A DNA stretch of 64,000 nt from Dickeya poaceiphila (GTDB lineage: Bacteria > Pseudomonadota > Gammaproteobacteria > Enterobacterales > Enterobacteriaceae), in the NCBI RefSeq assembly GCF_007858975.2, contig NZ_CP042220.2, forward strand, positions 3,162,001 through 3,226,000, in the 5' to 3' direction. This document shows positions 1 to 9,129 of this stretch, piece by piece. A model generated the notes under the pieces. The model ran no database searches, was not told the DNA's origin, and was given only the letters and a program-made list of their open reading frames with translations. Position 1 is the first letter of the stretch. Each line of letters starts with the position of its first letter. A program made the position numbers and the translations under genes.

Positions 1-234
1 GTTGCCGCCTGACGACGTTAACCACAGACTTTCCGTCTGATTGCGCCAGTAGACGCCAGCCTGAATGCGCCCCATGAACGCCAGCAAATGCCGGGCGTGT
101 TGTTCCAGCATCAGCGCCTGACGATAAGCCAGCCAGTTGTAAAACCCACCGCCTGTCAGCAATGCCACAATAGCGATCACCACGATTAACTCCAGCAGGG
201 AAAAACCCTGTTGCCGCCCGTTAGTTATGTTCAT
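1..234 (-). CDS. ppdA: Prepilin-type N-terminal methylation protein, partial (PpdA-like)
   Basis: Only the first 78 codons are in the window; the gene runs off the left edge. The N-terminus reads MNITNGRQQGFSLLELIVV, a type IV prepilin leader cut after Gly and followed by a methylated Phe, with Glu at +5 and a hydrophobic helix behind it. Such pseudopilins are processed by prepilin peptidase at the inner membrane. Its position just downstream of thyA on the same strand matches ppdA of the E. coli thyA-ppdA-ppdB-ygdB-ppdC cluster. The symbol rests on that synteny plus the leader; the rest of the protein is not visible. Confidence 0.85.
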   Translation of the reverse strand, partial: MNITNGRQQGFSLLELIVVIAIVALLTGGGFYNWLAYRQALMLEQHARHLLAFMGRIQAGVYWRNQTESLWLTSSGGN

Positions 235-472
235 GACGGCCATTCTAGAGCGCGGTATCAGTATGAATAGTATTGAAGAGCGCGGTTGCGAGACGTCTCG
301 CAGGCAAGATGCCGGGCAACAGCAACCTACAAACAAATTGCACGGTGGCTCGCAAATCAGGAGATAAGAAAAACCGCCCATCGGCAGGAGGCCCCGACGC
401 AACAGGAAACGATTATTTCCATTGTCCGCGGCATCCGCCTTTGGGCGGTGATATCAGAACAGGAAGACAGGC
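235..472. other. Intergenic region thyA-ppdA
   Basis: No gene is supported in these 238 bases; the two short overlapping plus-strand frames have no ribosome site and no recognisable product. A short perfect hairpin (CCGCC, loop, GGCGG at 435-448) lies just past the thyA stop on the minus strand but has no T-run. The stretch probably carries the ppdA promoter, which I cannot place. Confidence 0.4.
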
Positions 473-1267
473 TTAGACGGCTACCGGAGCCTTGATGGCA
501 GGGTGCGGGTCATATCCCTCAATCTCGAAATCTTCAAACCGGTAATCAAACAGCGATTCAGGACGGCGTTTGATCACCAACTGGGGCAAAGGACGTGGCT
601 CACGGCTGAGCTGCAGGCGCGTCTGTTCAAGATGGTTGTTGTAGAGGTGAGTATCGCCACCCGTCCAGACAAAATCTCCGACATCCAGCTCGCACTGCTG
701 CGCCATCATATGCACCAGCAGTGCATAACTGGCAATGTTAAACGGCAGACCAAGGAAAATATCGCAGGAGCGCTGGTACAACTGGCAGGACAATTTACCG
801 TTCGCAACGTAAAACTGGAAAAAAGCGTGACAGGGCGCCAGCGCCATTTTATCCAGCTCGCCCACATTCCAGGCAGAAACAATGATGCGGCGGGAATCCG
901 GATCTTGCTTCAATTGTTGCAACACCGTTTGCAACTGATCTATCTGACGACCATCCGCCGCTCCCCAGGCACGCCACTGTTTGCCGTAAACCGGCCCAAG
1001 GTCGCCATGTTCATCCGCCCATTCATCCCAAATGGAAACCTTATTGTCATGCAGGTAACCGATGTTGGTATCGCCGTTCAGAAACCACAGCAGTTCATGA
1101 ATGATGGAACGCAGATGGCAGCGTTTGGTCGTTACCAACGGAAAACCATCCTGCAGGTTGAAACGCATCTGATGACCGAAAATCGATAACGTTCCCGTGC
1201 CCGTGCGGTCATTCTTGGGAGTTCCTTCTTCGAGCACTTTTTTCATCAGTTCCAGATACTGTTTCAT
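473..1267 (-). CDS. thyA: Thymidylate synthase
   Basis: Converts dUMP to dTMP with methylene-tetrahydrofolate as methyl donor, in the cytoplasm. The 264-residue length equals that of E. coli ThyA. Visible signatures are [18 protein letters not shown] near the start, the catalytic cysteine in [13 protein letters not shown] near residue 146, the substrate-binding [13 protein letters not shown] stretch, and the C-terminal end in APVAV. It lies 31 bases downstream of lgt on the same strand, the classical lgt-thyA arrangement, so the two are probably co-transcribed. Confidence 0.98.
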   Translation of the reverse strand: MKQYLELMKKVLEEGTPKNDRTGTGTLSIFGHQMRFNLQDGFPLVTTKRCHLRSIIHELLWFLNGDTNIGYLHDNKVSIWDEWADEHGDLGPVYGKQWRAWGAADGRQIDQLQTVLQQLKQDPDSRRIIVSAWNVGELDKMALAPCHAFFQFYVANGKLSCQLYQRSCDIFLGLPFNIASYALLVHMMAQQCELDVGDFVWTGGDTHLYNNHLEQTRLQLSREPRPLPQLVIKRRPESLFDYRFEDFEIEGYDPHPAIKAPVAV

Positions 1268-1298
1268 ACCACCTCTATCTACGTAATTTTATCAACAA

Positions 1299-2162
1299 TC
1301 ACTGCCGGGCAGACTGGCGGCGATAGGCCCAGACCATCATCAAAATGCCGGCCAACACCATTGGTATCGACAGAATTTGCCCCATGCTGACGCCGCTAAA
1401 CAGTCCCAATTGCGCATCCGGCTGACGGAAGAATTCCACAATAATGCGGAACGAACCGTAGCCTATCAAAAACAGGCCGGACACACTGCCCATCGGGCGC
1501 GGTTTGCGAATGAACACATTCAGAATAATGAACAGCACTACCCCTTCCAGCGCCAGCTCATATAACTGCGAGGGATGACGAGGCAGCACGCCGTATTGAT
1601 TGAAAATCGCCTGCCACTGCGGGTTGGTGGCGACCAGCGTCATATCTTCGCTGCGTGAGCCAGGGAACAGCATCGCCCATGGCGTATCAGTCGTGACGCG
1701 GCCCCACAGTTCACCATTGATAAAGTTCCCAAGACGCCCGGCACCCAGGCCAAACGGAATCAGCGGAGCAATGAAATCAGATACCTGGAAGAAATGACGT
1801 TTGGTGCGATGGGCAAACCACAGCATAACCGTAATAACACCCAATAACCCGCCGTGGAAGGACATGCCGCCATCCCACACCCGGAACAGGTAGAGCGGGT
1901 TATCCAGAAACAGAGGGAACGCATAAAACAGCACGTACCCCAAACGCCCCCCCACAAACACGCCGAGGAATCCGAAATAAAGCAGGTTTTCCACTTCGTC
2001 TTTATGCCATCCGCTACCCGGTTTACTCGCCCGCCGCACCGCCAGCCACATGGCAAACACAAACCCGACTAAATACATCAACCCATACCAGTGCAGGGAA
2101 ACCGGCCCTATTGAAAAAATCACCGGATCAAATTGGGGAAACACCAGATAGCTCGTCGTCAT
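1299..2162 (-). CDS. lgt: Prolipoprotein diacylglyceryl transferase
   Basis: Inner-membrane enzyme that moves diacylglycerol from phosphatidylglycerol onto the lipobox cysteine of prolipoproteins, the first step of lipoprotein maturation. The 287-residue polytopic protein has the Lgt signature [14 protein letters not shown] near residues 143-156, the HGGLLG loop near residue 103 and the usual seven or so hydrophobic segments. It is upstream of thyA and downstream of ptsP as in E. coli. No truncation is apparent. Confidence 0.97.
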   Translation of the reverse strand: MTTSYLVFPQFDPVIFSIGPVSLHWYGLMYLVGFVFAMWLAVRRASKPGSGWHKDEVENLLYFGFLGVFVGGRLGYVLFYAFPLFLDNPLYLFRVWDGGMSFHGGLLGVITVMLWFAHRTKRHFFQVSDFIAPLIPFGLGAGRLGNFINGELWGRVTTDTPWAMLFPGSRSEDMTLVATNPQWQAIFNQYGVLPRHPSQLYELALEGVVLFIILNVFIRKPRPMGSVSGLFLIGYGSFRIIVEFFRQPDAQLGLFSGVSMGQILSIPMVLAGILMMVWAYRRQSARQ

Positions 2163-2345
2163 CGATCACCACATTGTCGTTGCTTTGTCCCTGAATTCAG
2201 GGCGATTCAAAGGGCTGAGAAAGGCAGGAACTCCGTCAGCCGTCCGCGGTTGCGCATGATAGCATAGCCAGCAGAAACAGTTGGCGGTGAGGGAATAAAA
2301 GAACTGTAAACATTTCCGGTATGTGAAAATGGGCCGACGCTGCGT

Positions 2346-4595
2346 TTAGCGCCCACCCCGAATCAGGCCGCCTAATCCACGCTCTTCAATGAAAATCGAC
2401 GCCCATTGACGCACTTCGCTGGCGGTTTGCGCTTTAAGCACCTTGTCCGCCAGTTGGCGCGCTTCCTCTTCGCCTATCCGGCGCAACAAATATTTGATGC
2501 GGGCGACACTGCGTCCATTCATGCTCAGCGTGCGGTATCCCAGGCCGATGAGCAACAATGCGCCGATTGGCTCGCCCGCCATTTCGCCGCACACCGAAAC
2601 CGGCAGTTGGTAATGACGGCACTGAGTAATAATCATATTCAGCGCCTGTAGCATTGATGGATGCAGGTTATCGTAAAGGCTTCCAACATGTGGATTATTG
2701 CGATCCACCGCCAGCAGATACTGGGTCAGGTCATTGGTACCGACGGAGACAAAATCGATGCGAGACGCCAGATGCGATAACAGGAACAACACCGACGGCA
2801 CTTCGATCATAATACCAATGCGTGGCCATGGCAGCGCAAAGCCCAGCATTTCCGATACTTCCACCGTAGCACGTGCGATCAACCGCTTTGCCTCATCGAT
2901 CTCATCCAGGCTGTTGATCATCGGTAATAAAATACTCAGGTTCCCGATATGTGCGTTGGCGCGCAGCATGGCACGAACCTGAATCATGAAGATTTCCGGC
3001 TGATCGAGCGTGACGCGAATGCCGCGCCAGCCCAGGCAAGGATTCTCCTCACTGATCGGCAGATAAGGCAACTGTTTGTCCGCACCGATATCCAGCGTAC
3101 GCAACATTACCGGGCGGGTGGGGTAAAGCCGCAACATGCTTTCATATTGCGTCATCTGTTCCTCTTCCGAGGGGAAACCGCTTTGCAGCATGAATGGAAT
3201 TTCAGTGCGATACAGCCCGACGCCGTCTACCTGATTAATGAAACGTTTCTCATGCTCGGCGCTTAGACCGGCATTGAGCATCACATCCACCCGCTCACCG
3301 CTTTTCAGCACCGCCGGGCGTTCCATGTCATCTTCCGCCAGCCGGGTAAGCTCGTGTTCCTCACTCAGCAGACGCTGATACTCCTGCACCAGCACGGGTT
3401 CCGGGTCTACCAGCAGCTCACCGCGATAGCCGTCCAATATCAGCAGTCGCTGGTGCAACAGATCAGGTTGGATATCAGCGCCCATCAGCGTGGGAATGCC
3501 CATCGCCCGCACCAGAATAGCAGCGTGGGAATTGGCTGCGCCGTCATAGGCAACGACACCCGCCAGACGCTCCTGCGGCACCTCCGCCAGCAGCGTGGCG
3601 GTCAATTCGTCCGCGACCAGAATAAAACGCTCCGGCCACTGGCCGTTGCTTTGAGCATTGTCATCAAGATGAAACAGCAAACGCTGCCCCAGCGCCCGCA
3701 AGTCGCTGGAGCGATCACGCAGGTAGGGGTCCTGCAGGCTGGCGAACTGGGCGGCAAACCGTTCGATCACCACTTTGACTGCCCATTCGGCCACACTGCC
3801 GGTATCCACTTCCTGAAACAACTCGCGTTTGAGGCGAGCGTCATTGAGCAGGTGGGAGTAAAAATCGAATATCGCCGCGCTTTCTTTCTGGGCACTGGCG
3901 CTGAAACGCTTGCTGAAACGGCGAAACTCCGAGCCAGCGTCTTCCATCGCCACCAGCAGCCGGGATCGCTCACTATCACTGTTCAGACTGGAAGCCGGAA
4001 ACACCAGTTCCAGCGACGGCTGACTACGGTCCTGCCAGCCGGGAGCAATGGCTACACCGGAAGACGCTGCCATCGCCTTGATACGCGTCTGTCGATATTG
4101 CCCGAACAGCGCCTTCATCTGTGATTGAGACAGAATGGCCGCCATCTGGGTAGCCAGCGTCACCATGAACGATTCTTCGTTTTTGTCGAACTGTCGGTGC
4201 TCGCGTTGCTGTACCACCAACACGCCCAGCAGTTGGCGCCTATAGATTAACGGCACGCCCAGAAAGGAACGAAAGTGTTGTTCGCGTACGGCGGGAATGA
4301 ATTTGAAACTAGGATGACTTTGCGCATCCGCCAGATTAATAGGCTCAGCCCGTTCGCCTACCAGGCCGACAATCCCCTGACCGAATGCCAGCGTAATGGT
4401 ACGACCACGTGGTTTTTTCAACCCGCGCGTCGCCATCAGGTAATAACATTGACGATCATGATCCGCCAGATAGATAGAACAGACTTCCGTATCCATCGCC
4501 AGACAGGTTTCATTCACCAGAATGTCCAACGCATCACTCAGCCGGGCCGCGGCCGCAACCTTTTCAATAATTTCCCGCAGTCGCGTGAGCATCAT
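2346..4595 (-). CDS. ptsP: PEP-protein phosphotransferase of the nitrogen PTS (EI-Ntr)
   Basis: First enzyme of the nitrogen phosphotransferase system: autophosphorylates from PEP and passes phosphate to NPr. At 749 residues it has the usual family length. Domains in order: an N-terminal GAF domain (about residues 1-150, sensing glutamine and 2-oxoglutarate in E. coli), the EI linker and swivelling domain with the active-site His in NSHAAILVRAMGIP (about residue 356), and the C-terminal PEP-binding TIM barrel with GEMAGEP. It starts 11 bases after rppH on the same strand, the conserved rppH-ptsP operon. Confidence 0.97.
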   Translation of the reverse strand: MMLTRLREIIEKVAAAARLSDALDILVNETCLAMDTEVCSIYLADHDRQCYYLMATRGLKKPRGRTITLAFGQGIVGLVGERAEPINLADAQSHPSFKFIPAVREQHFRSFLGVPLIYRRQLLGVLVVQQREHRQFDKNEESFMVTLATQMAAILSQSQMKALFGQYRQTRIKAMAASSGVAIAPGWQDRSQPSLELVFPASSLNSDSERSRLLVAMEDAGSEFRRFSKRFSASAQKESAAIFDFYSHLLNDARLKRELFQEVDTGSVAEWAVKVVIERFAAQFASLQDPYLRDRSSDLRALGQRLLFHLDDNAQSNGQWPERFILVADELTATLLAEVPQERLAGVVAYDGAANSHAAILVRAMGIPTLMGADIQPDLLHQRLLILDGYRGELLVDPEPVLVQEYQRLLSEEHELTRLAEDDMERPAVLKSGERVDVMLNAGLSAEHEKRFINQVDGVGLYRTEIPFMLQSGFPSEEEQMTQYESMLRLYPTRPVMLRTLDIGADKQLPYLPISEENPCLGWRGIRVTLDQPEIFMIQVRAMLRANAHIGNLSILLPMINSLDEIDEAKRLIARATVEVSEMLGFALPWPRIGIMIEVPSVLFLLSHLASRIDFVSVGTNDLTQYLLAVDRNNPHVGSLYDNLHPSMLQALNMIITQCRHYQLPVSVCGEMAGEPIGALLLIGLGYRTLSMNGRSVARIKYLLRRIGEEEARQLADKVLKAQTASEVRQWASIFIEERGLGGLIRGGR

Positions 4596-4606
4596 GATGT
4601 GTCGGA

Positions 4607-5134
4607 TTATCCTCGTTTTCGTCTGATTCCTGATGACATTCGGGTAGCCGAATTCTCCTGTAGCTGCATCACGGCGATGACAAACTCCTTCATCACCTTT
4701 CGATAAACATCACGTTTGAAAGACACGACCTGGCGTACCGGATACCAGTAGCTCACCCAGCGCCATCCGTCGAATTCCGGGGTGCCGCTGCTTTGCATGT
4801 TGATGTCAGATTCATTACACATTAACTGTAGCAGAAACCATTTCTGCTTTTGGCCGATACATACCGGTTTTGTATCCCAACGCACCAAACGTTTTGGCAA
4901 TTTATAGCGTAACCAGCTTCGGGTGGAAGCCAGGATACGAACGTCCTTTTTCCGCAGCCCCACCTCTTCGAACAGTTCGCGGTACATGGCTTGTTCCGCG
5001 CTTTCTCCGGGATTAATTCCCCCCTGAGGAAACTGCCAGGAGTGCTGGCCGTAGCGACGGGCCCATAACACCTGACCCTGCCGATTACAAATTACAATAC
5101 CAACATTCGGGCGGTAGCCATCATCATCGATCAC
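4607..5134 (-). CDS. rppH: RNA 5'-pyrophosphohydrolase
   Basis: Nudix hydrolase that removes pyrophosphate from mRNA 5' ends and so triggers RNase E decay. The Nudix box is complete (GGINPGE, then REL and FEEVG, about residues 38-59). I chose the GTG at 5134 rather than an upstream ATG at 5182: homology to E. coli RppH begins at [12 protein letters not shown]. coli also uses GTG there, and a GAGG site sits about eight bases upstream. The resulting 175 residues fit the family length. It is followed by ptsP after an 11-base gap. Confidence 0.96.
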   Translation of the reverse strand: MIDDDGYRPNVGIVICNRQGQVLWARRYGQHSWQFPQGGINPGESAEQAMYRELFEEVGLRKKDVRILASTRSWLRYKLPKRLVRWDTKPVCIGQKQKWFLLQLMCNESDINMQSSGTPEFDGWRWVSYWYPVRQVVSFKRDVYRKVMKEFVIAVMQLQENSATRMSSGIRRKRG

Positions 5135-5532
5135 CGGACTACCTCGATAAACTAGAATGCAAAGATGTCTCGATTGTTTCACACTCCTGACAGACGGTAA
5201 ACTCCCGCTTTACATCCCTTTTATTGATACCGTTTCTGACGATTGCATCACGTGTTAATCGTTCCGTCATCCCGACCATCGCTGATAAAACGTCGTTAAC
5301 CCACAGATAAAATCGAAGTTATGAACATTCACCTGATAATTTTACCGGTTTATTCACTTTTTCTGTGGACATCTTTGTGAAGAACATCATGAAAAAGTGC
5401 GCAAAACTCATTTCAATTTTTATGCAATTGTGATGACCCGAACAAAATCACCCTGTCCTTTCAATCAATTACCCCACTCCCCAGCGTGTTTCCTCCCCCC
5501 CTCTATGAACAACATCCGCAGAGGTTCTCAGG
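5135..5532. promoter_or_regulatory. rppH-mutH divergent intergenic region, left part
   Basis: About 400 bases upstream of rppH with no supported gene. It is AT-rich and holds near matches to DnaA boxes (TTAACCCACAG near 5296, TTATTCACT near 5350, TGTGGACA near 5364). The rppH promoter must lie here but no clear -35/-10 pair was picked out. Confidence 0.35.
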
Positions 5533-5697
5533 ATGGCGAAAGATCGCACTACGTCGGTTTTATCCACAGGCGATAACGAAAAACCAGCCAAAAAAACAGC
5601 AAAACCAGCAAAAGCACCGTCCGTCAAGGCTGTAAATCAAAACAGTAATCCTGAGTTATCCCTGTTATCCCAAAAAACTGTGGATAACATAGTGTAA
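5533..5697 (+). CDS. Possible 54-residue basic protein, unrecognised
   Basis: A short frame starting MAKDRTTSVLSTGD, with a central Lys/Ala/Pro stretch (KPAKKTAKPAKAP) and ending DNIV. An AGAGG site sits eight bases before the ATG, which favours translation. The composition recalls small DNA-binding or histone-H1-like tails, but no family is recognised. It lies between divergent rppH and mutH and contains two perfect, oppositely oriented DnaA boxes within its coding sequence, so the DNA may be constrained for another reason. It could equally be a chance frame. Confidence 0.35.
   Translation: MAKDRTTSVLSTGDNEKPAKKTAKPAKAPSVKAVNQNSNPELSLLSQKTVDNIV
5560..5568 (+). promoter_or_regulatory. Perfect DnaA box TTATCCACA
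   Basis: Exact match to the strong E. coli DnaA-binding consensus. It pairs with an inverted perfect copy at 5679-5687. Together they sit between rppH and mutH, away from the chromosomal origin as known in relatives. Confidence 0.6.
5679..5687 (-). promoter_or_regulatory. Perfect DnaA box, inverted orientation
   Basis: Reads TGTGGATAA on the plus strand, the exact reverse complement of TTATCCACA. It lies 111 bases from the plus-strand copy, and two TTATCC repeats (5655-5670) lie between them. Confidence 0.6.
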
Positions 5698-5893
5698 AAT
5701 CCTGTTTATTGTCGGTGTCTTGTCATGAACAAAAACCGGCGAGGTTTTTCTCACCATGCATCGCGAGATAAAAATCATAAAAAAATCATGCTATTATTAT
5801 TTCCTGCCTGAATAACTGAATACCTGATGTTATCCTCCGCCATGGCTGTGTTTTTTTTAATCACCTTGATTATCAGTAACGGATACGCAATAC

Positions 5894-6586
5894 ATGCAGA
5901 CGCAACCACCCACCCTCCATCAAACGCCGCCGGACAGTGAACAGGCTTTGCTGTTGCGGGCACAGGCGCTGGCTGGTTATTCGCTGGCAGAGTTGGCGCG
6001 AATCGCCCAACTACCGCTGCCCGCCAACCTTAAGCGAGATAAAGGGTGGATCGGCGTACTACTGGAGCGTTTCCTGGGTGCCAATGCCGGCAGCAAGCCG
6101 GAGCAGGACTTTCCCAATATCGGGGTTGAGTTGAAAACCATTCCAGTGGATGAACAAGGGCGACCATTGGAAACGACCTTCGTCTGTGTAGCGCCGCTCA
6201 CCGGAAACAGCGGCGTAACCTGGGAAAGCAGCCATGTACGTCATAAGCTGACCAGAGTACTGTGGATTCCGGTGGAAGGTTCGCGCCCCATCCCGTTGGG
6301 GGAACGCCGTATCGGAGCACCATTGTTATGGAGTCCCAGTCAGGAAGAAGAGCAGCAGTTACGGCAAGACTGGGAAGAGCTGATGGATTTGATCGTGCTT
6401 GGCAAAGTAGAAAGCATCACCGCACGTCACGGCGAAGTGTTGCAATTGCGCCCCAAAGCCGCCAACAGCCGGGCGCTGACCGAAGCGATTGGCGAACATG
6501 GGCAGCCGATTTTGACGCTACCACGCGGTTTTTATCTGAAAAAAACCTTCACTACACCGCTACTGACCAGGCATTTTCTGCTGTAA
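5894..6586 (+). CDS. mutH: DNA mismatch repair endonuclease MutH
   Basis: Nicks the unmethylated strand at hemimethylated GATC sites when activated by MutS-MutL. The 230 residues match the family length. The PD-(D/E)XK catalytic set is visible as Asp72, Glu79 and Lys81 in [14 protein letters not shown], and the conserved C-terminal FYLKKTFTT region is present. It is divergent from rppH and followed by ygdQ after about 100 bases, as in E. coli. Nothing looks broken. Confidence 0.97.
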   Translation: MQTQPPTLHQTPPDSEQALLLRAQALAGYSLAELARIAQLPLPANLKRDKGWIGVLLERFLGANAGSKPEQDFPNIGVELKTIPVDEQGRPLETTFVCVAPLTGNSGVTWESSHVRHKLTRVLWIPVEGSRPIPLGERRIGAPLLWSPSQEEEQQLRQDWEELMDLIVLGKVESITARHGEVLQLRPKAANSRALTEAIGEHGQPILTLPRGFYLKKTFTTPLLTRHFLL

Positions 6587-6684
6587 TTCCTTCCGGGACA
6601 AGCACAACCTAATTCCTCTTGCCTGTACAACTGCAGGCCGTAGATAATAGTCATTTACATTTCGTTTAAGGATGCACTGAGATA

Positions 6685-7401
6685 ATGCTCGATTGGATCG
6701 CAGACCCTAATGCCTGGCTGGCGCTGGGGACACTCACCATACTGGAAATCGTACTTGGCATCGACAACATCATCTTTTTGTCGCTGGTCGTCGCCAAGCT
6801 TCCCAAACAGCAACAGAACAAAGCTCGCCGTATCGGCCTGATGGGCGCGATGCTGATGCGCCTTGGCCTGCTGGCGTCCATCGCCTGGGTTATAAAACTC
6901 ACCAATCCGCTGTTTAGCGTATTCGGTCAGGAAATTTCCGCCCGTGACCTGATTCTGTTCCTCGGCGGCCTGTTCCTGATCTGGAAATCCAGCAAAGAAA
7001 TCCACGAAACGATTGAAGGCGAAGCAGAAGACCACACCTCGCAGGTACATTCCTTCTTTGGCGCTATTGTGCAGATCATGCTGCTGGACATCATCTTCAG
7101 CCTGGATTCGGTGATCACCGCCGTGGGTCTGTCCGACCACCTGTTCATCATGATGGCAGCCGTCGTCATTGCCGTCGGCATTATGATGTTTTCCGCCCGT
7201 CCTATCGGCGAATTTGTTGATCGCCACCCATCGGTGAAAATGCTGGCGTTGTCATTCCTGATTCTGGTGGGCTTTACGCTAATTCTGGAAAGCGTTGATA
7301 TTCATGTACCTAAGGGCTACATCTACTTCGCCATGTTCTTCTCGATGGCAGTGGAAGCACTGAACCTGATGCGCGGCAAGAAATCCACTAAAAGCCACTA
7401 A
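6685..7401 (+). CDS. ygdQ: TerC-family integral membrane protein YgdQ
   Basis: A 238-residue inner-membrane protein of the TerC family, with about seven transmembrane helices and the acidic intramembrane motifs EIVLGIDNIIF and DIIFSLDSVITA typical of the family. Relatives are implicated in manganese and other metal export; the exact substrate of YgdQ is not established. The position after mutH and before ygdR is conserved. At the 3' end an 11-base unit (aaaagccacta) is tandemly repeated across the stop codon, a minor local duplication. Confidence 0.93.
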   Translation: MLDWIADPNAWLALGTLTILEIVLGIDNIIFLSLVVAKLPKQQQNKARRIGLMGAMLMRLGLLASIAWVIKLTNPLFSVFGQEISARDLILFLGGLFLIWKSSKEIHETIEGEAEDHTSQVHSFFGAIVQIMLLDIIFSLDSVITAVGLSDHLFIMMAAVVIAVGIMMFSARPIGEFVDRHPSVKMLALSFLILVGFTLILESVDIHVPKGYIYFAMFFSMAVEALNLMRGKKSTKSH

Positions 7402-7416
7402 AAGCCACTAATTCTT

Positions 7417-7450
7417 GTGCGGGAAATGGTCAATGCGCCATTTTCCGCAC
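7417..7450 (+). terminator. Stem-loop downstream of ygdQ
   Basis: GTGCGGGAAATGG (7417-7429) pairs with CCATTTTCCGCAC (7438-7450), 13 pairs including one G-U wobble that works only in the plus-strand RNA, with an eight-base loop. There is no strong T-run immediately after, so termination strength is uncertain. Confidence 0.55.
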
Positions 7451-7563
7451 CATACTTACATAGGTTTTTCATTTTTTTACCATAAATCCTAACTTCACCC
7501 GCACGGCGCTTTGCTAGACTGGGAAACATTCAGTTTTTTTGCTAAACAACAGGTACATTCAGT

Positions 7564-7782
7564 ATGCGACTCCGGATAAAAACCGCCATGGCTCTGACGG
7601 TTATCATGCTGCTCTCCGGCTGCGCCAGTCATTATGTTATTGCCACCAAAGACGGCCAGATGCTGCTGACCAAGGGAAAGCCCGTGTTGGACCCGTCCAC
7701 TGGACTACTCAGTTATACTGATGAAGATGGCGTGCAGCACCAGATCAACAACGACAACATTTCTCAGGTGATCGAACGATAA
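7564..7782 (+). CDS. ygdR: YgdI/YgdR family lipoprotein
   Basis: A 72-residue lipoprotein with a signal peptide and lipobox LLSGC (cysteine near residue 20). The body has the DUF903 pattern [18 protein letters not shown] followed by a short beta-rich domain ending in SQVIER, closely like E. coli YgdR. Function is unknown; it is expected to be anchored in the envelope by Lgt-dependent lipidation. It lies between ygdQ and tas. Confidence 0.9.
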   Translation: MRLRIKTAMALTVIMLLSGCASHYVIATKDGQMLLTKGKPVLDPSTGLLSYTDEDGVQHQINNDNISQVIER

Positions 7783-7809
7783 ACCGGTTATTCATATACT
7801 CCCCCCCGC

Positions 7810-7840
7810 CGGGCAGATGTAGCAGCATGTTGTCTGCCCC
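7810..7840. terminator. Weak stem-loop after ygdR
   Basis: GGGCAGA (7811-7817) and TCTGCCC (7833-7839) form a seven-pair stem with a 15-base loop just past ygdR. No T-run follows. Confidence 0.35.
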
Positions 7841-8016
7841 GCCATTATCCTCATGTTGCTTTGTCAGTCGCTGAAACTATTTTTAAACTATTTTTACCCG
7901 CATGATGCCCGGCCTTCCCGCACAAAGAGCCTTCCCCCCTCGCCACGGCTTGGTTATAGTCAAATTTGCGGCGTTGTCGCACCCGCGTTACTCAGAAGAA
8001 TAAAAAGGAAACTGCA

Positions 8017-9057
8017 ATGCTCTATCACCGTATTCCCCATAGCAGTTTGGAAGTCAGTACATTGGGTCTGGGTACCATGACCTTCGGCGAACAAAACAGT
8101 GAGGCGGATGCCCACGCTCAGTTAGATCTCGCCATTGCCGCCGGTGTTAACCTGATTGATACCGCCGAACTCTACCCGGTTCCACCACGCCCGGAAACGC
8201 AGGGACTGACGGAAAGCTATATTGGTTCATGGTTGAAAAGCCGCGGTGGGCGCGAAAAGCTGATCATCGCCAGCAAAGTCGCCGGACCAGTACGTCTCAA
8301 CGACAGCGGCCTGCGTCCGCAACAGGCGTTGGATCGCAAAAATATCCGCGCCGCACTGGACGACAGCCTCAAGCGTCTGAACACTGACTACATTGACCTG
8401 TACCAGTTGCACTGGCCGCAGCGTCAGACCAACACCTTCGGTAAGCTAAGTTATCAGTACAGCCAGGAAAAACCCGCCGTCACACTGCTGGAAACGCTGG
8501 AGGCGCTGAACGAGCAAGTGCGAGCCGGTAAAATCCGCTATATCGGCGTGTCAAACGAAACCCCATGGGGCGTGATGCGCTATCTGCAGTTGGCGGAAAA
8601 GCACGACCTGCCGCGCATTGTTTCTATTCAGAACCCTTATAGCCTGCTCAATCGCAGCTTCGAAATCGGTCTGGCGGAAATCAGCCAGCATGAAGGAGTG
8701 GAACTGCTAGCCTATTCGCCGCTGGCGTTTGGCACCTTGACGGGAAAATACCTGAACGGCGCGAAACCAGCAGGCGCACGCAATACACTGTTTAGCCGCT
8801 TTGTGCGCTACTCTGCGCCCCATACCCAGCAGGCCATTGCCGAATATGTCGCACTGGCGCAAAAGCACGGGTTAGACCCGGCGCAAATGGCGCTGGCGTT
8901 TGTGCGCCAGCAACCGTTTGTCGCCAGCACCCTGCTCGGTGCCACCACGCTGGAACAGCTAAAAACCAATCTGGATAGCCTGAATCTGACACTTGACGAA
9001 GACGTGTTGACAGAGCTGGAAGCCATCCATCGTCGGTTTACCATTCCCGCCCCCTGA
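8017..9057 (+). CDS. tas: Aldo/keto reductase Tas
   Basis: NADP(H)-dependent aldo/keto reductase, 346 residues from the ATG at 8017, the same length as E. coli Tas. The start is supported by AAAGGA eight bases upstream and by the conserved MLYHRIPHSSLEVSTLGLGTM beginning; the frame stays open for 17 codons before it. Catalytic residues are visible in IDTAELYPVP (Asp and Tyr), the Lys in IIASKV and the His in LYQLHWPQ. The physiological substrate is unknown; E. coli tas was found by suppression of tyrosine auxotrophy. It is convergent with the autotransporter gene. Confidence 0.93.
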   Translation: MLYHRIPHSSLEVSTLGLGTMTFGEQNSEADAHAQLDLAIAAGVNLIDTAELYPVPPRPETQGLTESYIGSWLKSRGGREKLIIASKVAGPVRLNDSGLRPQQALDRKNIRAALDDSLKRLNTDYIDLYQLHWPQRQTNTFGKLSYQYSQEKPAVTLLETLEALNEQVRAGKIRYIGVSNETPWGVMRYLQLAEKHDLPRIVSIQNPYSLLNRSFEIGLAEISQHEGVELLAYSPLAFGTLTGKYLNGAKPAGARNTLFSRFVRYSAPHTQQAIAEYVALAQKHGLDPAQMALAFVRQQPFVASTLLGATTLEQLKTNLDSLNLTLDEDVLTELEAIHRRFTIPAP

Positions 9058-9066
9058 TGTTCGTGA

Positions 9067-9097
9067 ACTGCGCCTTCCCGGTAAAGGAAGGCGCAGT
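9067..9097. terminator. Bidirectional stem-loop between tas and the autotransporter
   Basis: A perfect 12-pair stem, ACTGCGCCTTCC (9067-9078) with GGAAGGCGCAGT (9086-9097), and a seven-base loop. It lies between two convergent genes, the usual place for a shared terminator. Confidence 0.7.
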
Positions 9098-9129
9098 ACT
9101 CACCATGTTATACGCTCGATGTCACACGA

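Noticed and set aside
503-1189. 228-codon open frame antisense to thyA
   Set aside because: Shadow of the strongly conserved thyA frame; no ribosome site or family.
3354-4124. 256-codon open frame antisense to ptsP
   Set aside because: Arises from the GC-rich codon pattern of ptsP; ptsP itself is certain.
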